Part shown: in pieces, positions 10,027-22,300 of the stretch
Layout: each line of letters opens with the position of its first letter
Position numbering within the stretch: the stretch's first letter is position 1
Assembly: GCF_947179165.1 (NCBI RefSeq)
Contig: NC_077243.1
Coordinates: forward strand, 6,318,001 to 6,382,000
DNA: 64,000 bases
Direction: 5' to 3'
Origin: Solanum dulcamara
Lineage: Eukaryota > Streptophyta > Magnoliopsida > Solanales > Solanaceae
The notes under the pieces: generated by a model
Seen by the model: only the letters and a program-made list of their open reading frames with translations
What the model was told of the DNA's origin: nothing
Databases searched by the model: none
Position numbers and translations under genes: made by a program

Positions 10027-13000
10027 AAAAGTAATGTAAGATCATAAAATGCCGGAAAACGCAGGCAGCCTTTATAGTTCTCATTTAAATAGTTTCCCTG
10101 ATCAATCAAAACACATGGCGAAGAGATTCGAAGTTTTAAATGAATTGCCTGGCAGACCCCCAAATGGCTGGTGGAACACCTTGTCTTTGGGGTTTTTAAT
10201 CCATTGGTTTTGTTGTGATGTTATGGTATATTTTTTTGGACAACCCTATTCTATTTCCACGTAAAATCTGTTTATGTAGTGTTATATAAGCGTATTCAAT
10301 GTTTTGTCAACTTAATATAGGGTGCTGTTAAGATGTGATTGTTGTGAAGTTGTTAAAATCGATCATTACGTGAATGATTATCTCTCACCTCTCGGATTCT
10401 TGTATGTAGCACAATAAGTTTATAGCAAATTTTTGGGAAGTTGGATGACATATAAACAACACAACTTTAAAATACATTCACATTTAAAAGTTTGCGAAAA
10501 AAAGATTATTACTTCTTTTAAAAGTAGGTCAAATCAATATTGAATAAGTAAACATGAATGAAAGGAGTAACATTTAATTTTGAATGTCTCAATCTCGTCC
10601 AATAGTATCACATATGAATAGTCATAAAGTATTAAATTGAAATGTCAAGTGGCTAGTGCCACGGCCTCATGCCCAACACATCAAAGATTAAGAAATTTCA
10701 CGTGCCACCACTAACTGTTCTCTAAAGTTTCATTTTTTCCATTAAGAAATTTCTCTGAGAACAGACAAACTTTGTTTATGTATAAGAAGTTGGTAAACAG
10801 CTAGTTCAATTTATACACATAGTTTTTCATTTTATTTGTGGTACACTATTTTGAATCCCATAGAACTTTTGCTTTAAAAAAACACAAAATAAAAAACATT
10901 TTTCAAGTTCAACCATGTCTTGGATAGAATTTTAGCTGTACATTTTGGATGTCCAACAGTATTGTATAGCACTTGGAGATTGAAGAAAAAGAACTTTGCC
11001 ACTAAAAAGAGTTGTTATTCATGAATTCTGGCAGTGAACTACTTCATGTTGATGAATTTGGGCGACTCAAGAAGAGTTTCCCAAGAAGAAGGTAAATTTT
11101 ATAGCTTTGCTGTCTCACTCACTCAAAGATTTCATTATTAATGGGAAAGATAATGTCTCAAAAGAATTTAAGGAAATATAATGTCTCAAAAGAATTTGTA
11201 GTACCTTTATCCAAAGATGAGTAAATATTTAGGAGTGAAGATACTTTAACAGTAATCAAAAATCTATGTTGATTGGACTCTTTAAAAATGTCAGCGGGTG
11301 CTTGTCGAATTCTCCAAAAATAGTATATTTTTGGCGAATCCGACACGAGTGTGGCATCGAAAATGAAGAGTCCGCTCAACTTAGCCAAAAACTTCATCAG
11401 TAAAATGGAAAATGAGTTGCATAATATTGAAAACAAAACCTATATCCCTATCTTAGGCTATGCATTTTAATTCAAGACCAGCAAATAACATTTCATTAAC
11501 TATATTGTAAGTGGTTAAAATGCTAAACTACAGTCAATATCTAATGTAATTAGATAATATAAAAATGAAGAAATCCTTATATGGAAAGAACAATTAGAGG
11601 AAACTATAACGAATATGAGAAGCACCATACTTAACATATATACAATAATTACACCTCATAATTATATCGAAGGGGATTAGAAGTCGGGACTGACGCGACT
11701 TTGTTTTTTTTTTTCTTTAGAAGGGAGGTTTTGTATAGGAAAAACAGAGAGAAAAGATAAGTAATACTAATACTAAAATAAGAGACAGTCACGTCACCGG
11801 GTGAAGGATTCTCACATTAACATCTTCATTCATTCAGTTTTAAAAGAACAATAGCATCTACTGGACTATACAGTCTAACTATCAATTAGTAGATTCATCC
11901 TTATGCAATAGTGAAATGACCTAGAGTTTTGTGGGTTCATAAAAGCACAACAAATATCTTTCACCAACTTACATAAGAGAAAAATAGTTGAAGTCTCATA
12001 ATTCCATATTTTCGTATAAAAATATTCTATCCAAAAAATAAAAATACTAAATTCAATAAGAAAGAAACAATGAAGGAAGATGAATATAAGTGAAAAGAAG
12101 TCAAAATTAGCAGGGAAGATGGGGGAATAAGAAGAGACAGAAGAAAATGAAAGCTGAGAAAAAAGTTGAAAGATCAAGCACAAGTATAGAATATTTAATA
12201 CAATATTCAAGATGGGGACAACATGAAGGAGAGGGAAACAAAAGAAAGAAAGAGAGAAACAAATAAACCAATTATACCAATAAGGAGGATAGCCGGAACT
12301 ATAAACTTATGTACCTTCTTTTCACTTTCTAAAGATCTCTTTTCAGAAGGTTTAGGTCATTGAACATCATGTATTCATTTTGCTTGTTTTAAAAAGGCTC
12401 CTAAACATCATTTTGGAACAAACCTAATATTGACTAAAAGTTATAAACACCGTTGAATTTAATTCTTCAAGCACTTGGGCTATTGGGGGTGCAAATGCAT
12501 GTATGCTTTATCTTAGTTTACTTTGTAGATTGTTTTTCTTTTCTTCTTTTTTTCCACAAGCAAGCACTTTTAAGGAATAAACTCAAAGACCATGCACACA
12601 AGGTGCCCTTTCAGCACTATGTGTTGCGTTCACTATCGCACTCAAAGTCGAAAAAACTTCAAATTATTTAGTTAATTCTATCCGCGGGTAAAACATAAAA
12701 CCTATTGAATTATAGAGCAAAGCTCAACTCACATATGCAGATTTCAAACAATCAATCAGACTGTGAAAATTGAAGCTTATAAGGAAATATCAACAACTTC
12801 TGATGTGTTCATTGAGAAAACTCAACTCACATATGCAGATTTTAAACATTAAATTGGAGTACGAAAATGGAAGCTTGAAAGGCGAGTTCAATATCCAAGA
12901 AAAGCTTCATGTGTTTTTTGCATATGATCCTTTAATTCCCTATTAATATTCACTTTCTTATCATCTATATCACAAATAAGATGCAAAATTGAAATTTATA

Positions 13001-13043
13001 CTTATAAATCAAGACTGTAAGGCAAAGTAAAAGAGCAAAATAC
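10027..13043. other. Intergenic or long intron, no exon seen
   Basis: AT-rich DNA between candidate exons of the unidentified gene. It holds a t-rich tract near 11704-11716 and related words around 12717-12740 and 12818-12845 (caactcacatatgcagat), a short local duplication. No protein domain was found on either strand. Confidence 0.4.
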
Positions 13044-13094
13044 CTTCCAGCAATATATTTCTTCAGTCAAGAGGTCTTTGAGATGAGGCAATAC
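13044..13094 (-). CDS. Possible 51-bp exon of the unidentified gene
   Basis: A segment with AG before it and gtattt after it reads VLPHLKDLLTEEIYCWK in phase 0. The sequence looks coding rather than random, but it is short and 3 kb from the next candidate exon. Its acceptor lies at the edge of a 96-bp tandem duplication. Confidence 0.25.
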
Positions 13095-13271
13095 CTACCA
13101 TTAAAAATATCGAAATAAATCAAAAAAGAAAGCCTAGAAAATATTAAATACAAGTACTAAATGGGAAATGAAACATAGATGAGGCAATACCTACCATTGA
13201 CAACATCAAAATAAATCAAAAAATAAGAGCCCAAAAAACATTAAATACAAGTATGGGGAATGAAACATGAA
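13081..13271. repeat. 96-bp imperfect tandem duplication
   Basis: The stretch starting agatgaggcaatacctacca at 13081 is repeated from 13177 with several substitutions and small indels, both ending near gaaacat. The left edge overlaps the acceptor side of the possible exon at 13044-13094. Confidence 0.7.
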
Positions 13272-16200
13272 ATGTTAGTATAATTAGAAGTAGAATTTTA
13301 ATAACCTTACACTTCTCTTCTAGTTCTTCGATTTGAATTCTTTAATGGCTAAAATACATCAAACTCATATGTGGAATAGTGTCGAACCATTTCCTAAAGT
13401 CGTGGGTAATATTTCTCGGGCATTTTTTTCAAACACTTCATTTCTAATAAACTGACTCTGCTCTTTATTAAAATAACTTTTTAAATACTGTATTACACTA
13501 TCAATTGTGAAAAAGCCTTGTTTTATTTTTAATTTTTTTGGTCTTTGATAACAATAATAATATATTCCATGTAATTACTTAAGTGAGATTTGAAAATTGT
13601 GAAATGTCTTTGGCTTTATGAAATAATGACTGTAATTAAAATTTAAAAATCATTTTGGTATCGAACTGTAAAGTACAAAAGAAAAAAAATTACAAGCCTT
13701 GTTTTATATTAAATTTTGAATTATTAAATACTAAATAATCTTGTAGTCATAATTCATGAGATAAATAATTCTTTTAGTGAGATGAATATATAACGCATGA
13801 GATAAATAAAATAATTTTGTTTTTCTTTAAAAAAAAAAAAAGTTGCTGTTATTGAAGTATTAGAGTTGCAATTTTGATTTTCAAGTTTGTAAATGGCAAA
13901 CTCATCTGCAAAATTACTTACTCCGTACCCGCTTGATTTTCTTTTGAAATATTTGAATCCATTCCGCCCTTGTCTCATCCCGTGTTCATCTAAATTCGCC
14001 CCACACCCCATAGAAGCTTAAATTGATCCCGCCTCGTTGTCATCCCTACAAACAATATACCCAGTTATCTTAAGAATTATTAAGATAATTAAAGAAGAGA
14101 AAGAAGTTTAATATGAAGTTACACTTTTTCTTACTTTGGTTCAATTAAGACTTATCAGGAAAGAAACAAACAAGAAGAAATAGTAGACATAAAGTAGAGT
14201 TATTTTCACATATAATTATACCTTTGATTCCTTATTTTTATATGATGTAACATCACATAACTTGTTATTATATTATACATGTTTGTTTGATTTTTTAAAA
14301 AGAATGAAGACGTTATTTCTGCGCAGAGTACAAATAATTTTATTTAGATTGGATTCAAATTAGAGAAGGTCTTCAAATTAATTTAAGTTATAAGAGTCAA
14401 TAACTATATCAAGAATAACTTAAAAAATATACAAATTGAAATCAAAATATACATTATATATTGGAGATAGTACATAGGACCATAAAAGGAGAGACAAGGA
14501 CAAATCCAATTATTGTGCCAATCAAACATCACCTGGTCCTTTTTAGCACATGATGAATAATGTTATACATCGATCACTAAATCTTCTTCTTTTCAATTAA
14601 TTGTAGTCGATTTTATGTTTGTCAAGACCCCATCAATTTATCATTATTATTATCATCATCGTTATCATCATTAAATACACCTTGAATATAATAAAAGATG
14701 AAGAGTGTGACTATTATCTATCATTGAACTGAATTTATTGAAATTTTCAATCATCATTACTTTAGAATCGTTAAAATTAATAATTTAGATTCCAAAAGAA
14801 GTGAAATAGAGAAAATTGGATCAAATATACACTATTTCCTTAATAAATTGAAATAGGATAACTATAACTGCTAATTATAAAAATAAGATGATGATGATGA
14901 TGACTGATGAGAGGTGGGGGAAAAAATAGAATTAGCACAAAATGAATAAAGATCGTATATGTGGCCCAAGAATTTAATTATGGGTTTTAGCATATTGGTT
15001 GCTCGGTTATTTAAATAGTTAATCGGTAGTTAAATGTTTAAAACAATGTAAATATAAAACAAATATTAAAATTTGTGATTTTGTATAACATTTGAGCACC
15101 TAGTAAAATTTGTTATAAGAATAACATAATTTTTTAAAAAATTTTAAAACTGTTGATACTTTGTTCTCGGTTCCTTCTTCCATAACCAGAGCTCAGAGAA
15201 GGAAAAGATAAGAGGGCCCTATGGAGTATATGGTCAGAAATCTATAATAGAGTCCAACCACAACCATCAAATTTTTCTTTTTTGGTTAAAATAAGATCAC
15301 GTAAATTAAAAGCAGAAGGCATAATTGTATACATTATTGGGGGACCTGCATAGAACCTTAGTTTGAGACATGAACGATGGACCTTCTTAGCATGTTGTGA
15401 AGAGATGGTGGATTTTTTGGAATGATCAATTTCACAAAGGTTATAACGCAGAATGAATAAAGATACATGGCCTACCACGAAATGTGAGTCATCTTAAGCT
15501 AAGAATTTATTCAAAAAAAACAAGACAAAAGAAGTCTAATACTCATTCCGTTTCATATTAGTTTCCACTTTCCACTTTACACGCCCTTTAAAAAATTATA
15601 TATTAAAAAGGTAGTTTTAATAATTAACTCCTTCAAAAACCTTTTTGAAATTTTACAAACTTGTTTCTACTTCCAAAAAGAATTACTATTGTAAGGTTAA
15701 GATGAAAAAAAAACTAATTAATTCTATCTTGATTTTATATATTGACAATAATTTGGAATAACTATTTTTAATAATGTGAACAACTAATATGAAATGGAGA
15801 GAATACTATTCTTTCTACTTTTTTTCGATTTCAACTTATTATAGGAAGGAAACGAAGTAAAAATAATAATTAGCTCAATGAAAAATAGGTGGCCATTGTT
15901 TCCGTATCTAATAATGCCAGCCATGAGACAAAATGTGGCGTCGCCATTACACTCATTGTACCTCTGATTCCTTACCTTTGTATGATGTAATGTCGCAGGA
16001 CATGATATACCTGTACGTTTAGTTTAAAAGTTAAGAGAGAAATTGTAAAGAAAAACAGTTACTGAACTAAGAACTAATGCCTTTTAACTCATGTTGTTTC
16101 TGGTAAAAAAGTGACTTGCCAGGTATATTCCTCGAACTCTCGACACAAAATTTACACTCCATTGATGCGAATAGCGGAATGAATAAGCCATTACTCAATG

Positions 16201-16382
16201 AAAAGGGCGACTGCTTAAACTTAATAAAACCAAAAAACATGTAGAGTTAGCAATTGCACGACTCACACCTAAAATTAAATTCCATTCTTTTTCCGAACAT
16301 TTTAAAGCCTCTTTACTGACACCCAAAACCTATTCAACAAAACTTTTGAAGATGGTAACTCAAAAAAGAGGTGTATAAGAGT
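13272..16382. other. Intergenic, simple repeats only
   Basis: AT-rich. It contains a tatcatcatc-type trinucleotide stretch at about 14640-14675, gatgatgatgatgatgatg at about 14886-14905, and A-rich tracts near 13830. No gene found. Confidence 0.5.
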
Positions 16383-19300
16383 TCACTCATCCCCATCCTC
16401 CTCATCATCATCATCGTCTAAGCCTTCGTTGTCCTTTCCCTGCATTAACAATTCAATTAAGTTATATCAATCAAGCTAATAATCTCTCATTAGGCTCTCT
16501 GCAATACAAAAGGATCCAAGAACCATGTACAAAAGTTGTTTAATATTATTCACAATGGAAAAGCAATTAGCAAGTACTTTATCTCTTGATCCCAATAAAA
16601 TCTACTGGGGCGTGACATACATATGTTTTGAAAAACTATTCAAGCACGAAAGTGGTTCATCTTTAAACACGCTTTGAAAAGGTTGTGTGTGTAAAGGGTT
16701 GCTCATGTCAGAGAGGTGTATCACAAGGATTAGACCTCAAGGTCAGGGGATAAACTGTGTGTTTTGCTAATATATTATTCTGCAAATCACATAACAAAGC
16801 ATCAAAATAATACTATTCAGCAAGGACCTAGTTAACTTTCTCTCAAACACAAGATAGCCCTATTTGTGTGTATCCAAGAGATTAAAGCTAAATGTAAGTC
16901 AATTATACAAGGCAAATTATTTTGGATCCTCATCACCAACCTTGCAACAGTAGCTTTACTTCAACAGAGAAATGATAGGGACCATGTATGTTAACAGTAG
17001 TTATACATCTTTTTACTTCAATAGAGAAAGAAGAGACAAGGTAGGGACCAGGAAGATAACGTTAGTTATACATTTAGGGGTCGTTTGGTGTGGTGGATAA
17101 GGCAAAATAATCTTGAGATAAATTTAGTAACCCTCAATTGTTTATTTGGTTACAAAGCGTGGGATAACTTATCCTAGGATTAATAATTATGACTGGGATA
17201 AATTATCCTTCTCCTTGAGTGGTATAGCAATCCCAGAATAACTTATCCCGGGATAAAATAGGTAAATAACAAAAATATCCCTTTAAATCCTTTTTATATA
17301 GCACTTTTCACATTCATAAAGGATATTTTTGTAAACAAATAATTTATTCTTAAAATTTATATAATGCATATTATTTTGAATGCAACAAACCAAATACTCA
17401 ATAAAAAATAATTTCAACACAACTTATCCCATCATAACTAATATCATCATAACTTGTATTCAAACCAAATGACCCCTAGTGTATATGAATAATACTAAAT
17501 AGAGTGTATTAGTAATGCTTGCATTACTTATATATATTATTTTTTATGCATTGTTTGATTCGGTGTATTAAAAATAGCATACATTGTATAAAAATATTTA
17601 TTCACAAAGATACCCTTCACAATTATTGGTGGAAAGATGTAAAAAAGGTTTTGAGGGGCAATGTGGTCTTTAAATATGCTAGTGCATGCATCAAAACCCC
17701 TTGCATTACCAATACCATGGATTTCCATGTATTAGTAATACACACCTCAATACACAATAGAGTGTATAACTAATGCAAGCATTCATTATACATAGATTGA
17801 AAAAGTGTACCATACAAGGTACTACTAATATACAAATCTAATGCATGGATTATTTCTTTGAATACGCTCTACCAAATGACCCCTTAGTACTTCGTGTCCT
17901 TACCCATGTGTTGTTTGGTAAAACTAGAAACCGAAGTGAAAGGATGATCATTCCTTCCTTCCTACCAAGATTTGGACAGTTGACATAATATCCAGTCTTA
18001 TTTCTGTTTTACTTCTGAAATGAAGGGAAAAAAGAACTCAATGGTCTAGCTACCCCTCCTATCATCCCGAAATATAGTTCATAGCCTCCACAAAAGAAGC
18101 ATTTCCCTATGCAATAGAATATAGAATTAAAAGTCTACATTGCTACAAAAAATATTAAATTAACTACTGGTAATTTATAAATCTGCTCATTTTTGTCATG
18201 CAACACTGCAAAAGACGTCAGACAGATTAGTTTAGAAACTTAGCTCGCAATTTCCAGTGTAAAGCTAGAAAATCTTGCTACCACATCCTATCCCATCATT
18301 ACACTTATTTACACCATCTACTATCATCAACAGTCCTTAAATTCTCTCTTCCTTCCTTTTTCATACTACAAATCAGATATTTTTTAAAATTGTCAGTATT
18401 AAGTTTAAGGACGTGTCTAATATCTATAACATAATTACATAAAGGTTTCTTCAAAATATATCCTTGCTAACTTATTCTCTGGTGCGATCTTAAATTGTGG
18501 AAAAGATTTTCTAAAAAAGAATTATTATTTTTTTTGAGAAGGTAACATTTTTCTCAAAAAGAACATTTTACAGGGTGAGAATTATCTTTTTGTATACTTA
18601 GTTTTCCTAATTATCTCAGCTATGGTGCGAGTAACCAGTCAGATTGGGATCTAAAAGTTAAATCATCACATAAATGTTAAGATTCGAGAATACCAAAGGA
18701 ACTTCTATTTCAGAATTAGAAAAACAGAATACAAAGATAAGTATCGGTTTGGGTACAAGCAGAGCCATTGTCATTGAACACTTAAAACATGAACCAAGAA
18801 AAAAAAGTACCAAAAATGATAAAAATCATGAGAATAAATCACATTTTCCATGCACTGTCAGATATTGAGCAATTTTGCTATCCGTTAAGGCTTTTTGGTC
18901 TGATGTTATTCCTCTGCTAAGAAGAAGTCTCATTTTTGCCCTTGACCATTAACGGAGTTCCAATGTGAGAAGTTGATGGGTAAAAAATAGACCTTTTTTC
19001 TCAAAAAAGTTGGACATGTGGCATTAACCCATTTCAAGGTGGAGTTTTGCTAGTAATGGCAAGGGAAATTACGAAACGATTTGCCAATGGCAAGATCATT
19101 TATCATCAAATGTCTAACAGAGATAAAATTGAGTAATTTTGGATAGCAATGGACAACTTTGAACCTTTTCTCAAAAGTCCTCGTCCAAAGAAAGTCTTAT
19201 TTTTAAAAAAAAAGTTCATCCCCTTGTCATGCCAAAAGAAATTCTGCATAATCATACAACATACTGTCCTCGGTTTAGGTAATCAAATCATTTAAACTCC

Positions 19301-22300
19301 CTTATGTTAATTTGTTCATAGACCATAATAAACCCAAAATAAAAGCTTTAGGACATTCACAGGATAGTTTCTTCCTATCAGAGTGATGCAATTTCATTTT
19401 TTTTTCATACTCTATCCTCTCTAGTGTAAAATCATATAGCTCACAAAAAAACAGTAACAACACCTGTGCAAAATTGAGGACAATAGCCAGTTCTTCTCAG
19501 AAACAAAGACATATTCCTCTATAAATAATAATCATAAATATGATCGTTTGATAGCCTTCACTAAGCAATGACACTATATGCTGAGAGTTGACGCTTCTTT
19601 TGAAGAGCATGAGGAAAATTCTCAAGAGCTCTAAAAGATGACATGTTCAAGACCAATATTGAAGCTATATGTGGCATTAAGTGGCGTTGAGGGTTGGACA
19701 ACAAACATCTTTTCAAGATGCTACTGGTGCATCAACTAGGAAGGATACTTAACTACAATTTGCCATTTAAGCCAAAAAAACATATATTAAGATATTGACG
19801 AGACCCAATAATGAAATGAAATAATTAAGCACTAGCAGGCATTTTTAGGGGAAAAAAGAAGAAGAGACATTACAGTTGCAAACAAATAAGTATGCATGTG
19901 CTTACAGTCTAGATAATGTTATCGCAACTATTGCAATCATGAAGAATGAACTATTTTTACCTCATCACCACCTTCGTCCTCCTCAAGATCTTCTTCATCA
20001 GGATCCTGCGCAAAGTAACATATGACAAACAATTAGAGATAATAAACCAACTTCCATGACTTAACAATTAATAAAACACGGGAAACAAGAATGAAGATGG
20101 TAGGGAACTAACATTGTTAAAGTAAGTTAGAGGGTTCGGCCACAAGTTGTCCTTGATTATCTCAGCAACCTGCAAAAAGGATGGAAAAAAACAAAGATAT
20201 ATTGTGAAAATGAAACTTCCTACAAATACTATACCTTATCCACAAAAAATGTAAAATGAATAAATAAGAAATAAAAATCTCAGTACAGTAATTGATGCAA
20301 GATAAAGACATTACTTCATCTTGAATCTCCAGAAAGACATCCTCATCATCTTCACCATCGTCCTTCTGATTGACTTCACTGAACCAGCTAAAGAAGCTGC
20401 AAATACAATCCCCAAGGGAGAAATCAACTGAGCAAGAATGACACACAATATCAGCTAGTGATGTTTATTCAAGTGCTACAGTGCAGACTAGGGAACTCGA
20501 GGCCACTGAGCATGTGATCCTTTCACTTATCATCTTATAACTAACTGCTAATGAGAATCACCATGCACTTGATGGGCTAACTCAGAGAGTGCAAAAGTAT
20601 TGCCAAAAGAGTATCTACAGAGCTGAATTAACTAATAATAATCAGCATCAATCATAAAAACTCATGCTTCTGTTTCTCATCAAGGTATTTGACATTTGAT
20701 GCAACACGTTGAACTGGGCTATGTCTACAATGACAGTGTAAGATTAAGTTGGGCTCTGCATTACTATGTGAATATCAGCAACTTCCTGTCCAATCCTGAT
20801 TGGTAGTGATTCCTAACAAAGTCTTCTATCAGAGACTAGGCAAATTAAGGTTTCAACCAATACAATCAAAAGAAGTGACCGCTTGCAAGTTGACAAGCAG
20901 GGTATGGAAAACCTAATGGTTAAACAGAAACTTTCAAAGTTGAAAGCAGATATATACAAAAAATTAAGAGACCTTGAGTTTGTCTTGTTAATAAAATAAA
21001 CCAACAAAAATGCTAAACATTAAGAAACTGACCTTTCCTCAGCAAGGGGTCGCTTGTTTCCTTTCTTCTCATGAGCAACTCCATTAGAAATGCCCTTCAC
21101 AAATAAAACAATATGAATAATGAGAGGAAATTGATAAGCCAGAGATGATACACCTCTTAATAGAAAATTTGGCAACTCACCCTGCCTTCCGTCCATTGTA
21201 TTGTCGAAGCAGTGATTTTTGTAGGTCCATCTTCAAGGAAGGTATAGGTCTTCGAGAGCTTTGAATTTTCAAAATAAGGATTTGAATTGAAGTTCTGTAA
21301 AACAAAGAGGATGATCATCAGTGAACTACGTTGATTTGTAGTAGATACATTAGTTGTGTGGAGGGTGAGAACTTACAAACGTGATTGTATAACCCGATTT
21401 TACATCCTTAGAGTCTTCCACTTCAACAGAACTTAGAAACTTGAAAATCTAGCATGAAGAAAGTCACTTATGCATTTAGATTCAGAAGCCAAACAGCTAT
21501 ACGAAGAACACAAAAAATTATAAGAGTTGGAAGTCATATTGCCAATTCAGCATTGGCCAAAGCTGGGAAAAGCAATGTAGGAAGATTTGACAATTGTCTA
21601 CTTTATATTTTCTAATTTAGACCAAACCTTGTGGTCCTCTTCAGTTAGAAGTTCCCCAAGAACAGGATGACTCAAGAACTGCAAGCAAATGACACAAGCC
21701 ATGTATGAGAAGCACTGTAAAATTTCAGCAACATAGAGAAAATCAGGTCAGATCACTTACAGCCGTCAGCCAGAAGTCAGGAATAGCTTTAATAATATCA
21801 TTACGCCTATCATAGACTGGCTGGCGGACAAGACTGTACTTTTGTTCAATTTCCAACACTTCATCACTTGCCTTCTCATTAATCTGCTAGTGAAAATTGT
21901 TAAAGCATTAGTAAAAATGCAAAACCAAGAATAAAACAATATACTATCAGTATCGAGCAACAAAAGGAAAGCTTCCAGAAAAAGTTCTTGAATTAATCAT
22001 TAGATGTGACGCCAAATCTCGTCAGATTCAGTCACAATTGTGCAATCACTCACCACTTGTGTGGAACGAGTACTTGAAAACCCAGTACCTCCAACAGAAG
22101 ATAAAAGTCAATGTTTGATTGTTTAAGACTACAACAACAACAACAACAACAACCCAGTGAAATCCCACAACATGGGGTCTGGGGAGGGTAGAATGTACGC
22201 AGACCTTACTCCTACCAAGGTAGGACGGCTGTTTCCTAGAGACCCTCGGCTCAGTAAAAGCATAAATGCATAAATGCATTAGAATAGGAAATTAAAAGCT

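Noticed and set aside
11875..12210. 111-codon minus-strand frame, Phe/Ile/Ser rich
   Set aside because: Composition follows the A-rich plus strand; no splice or start signals and no domain.
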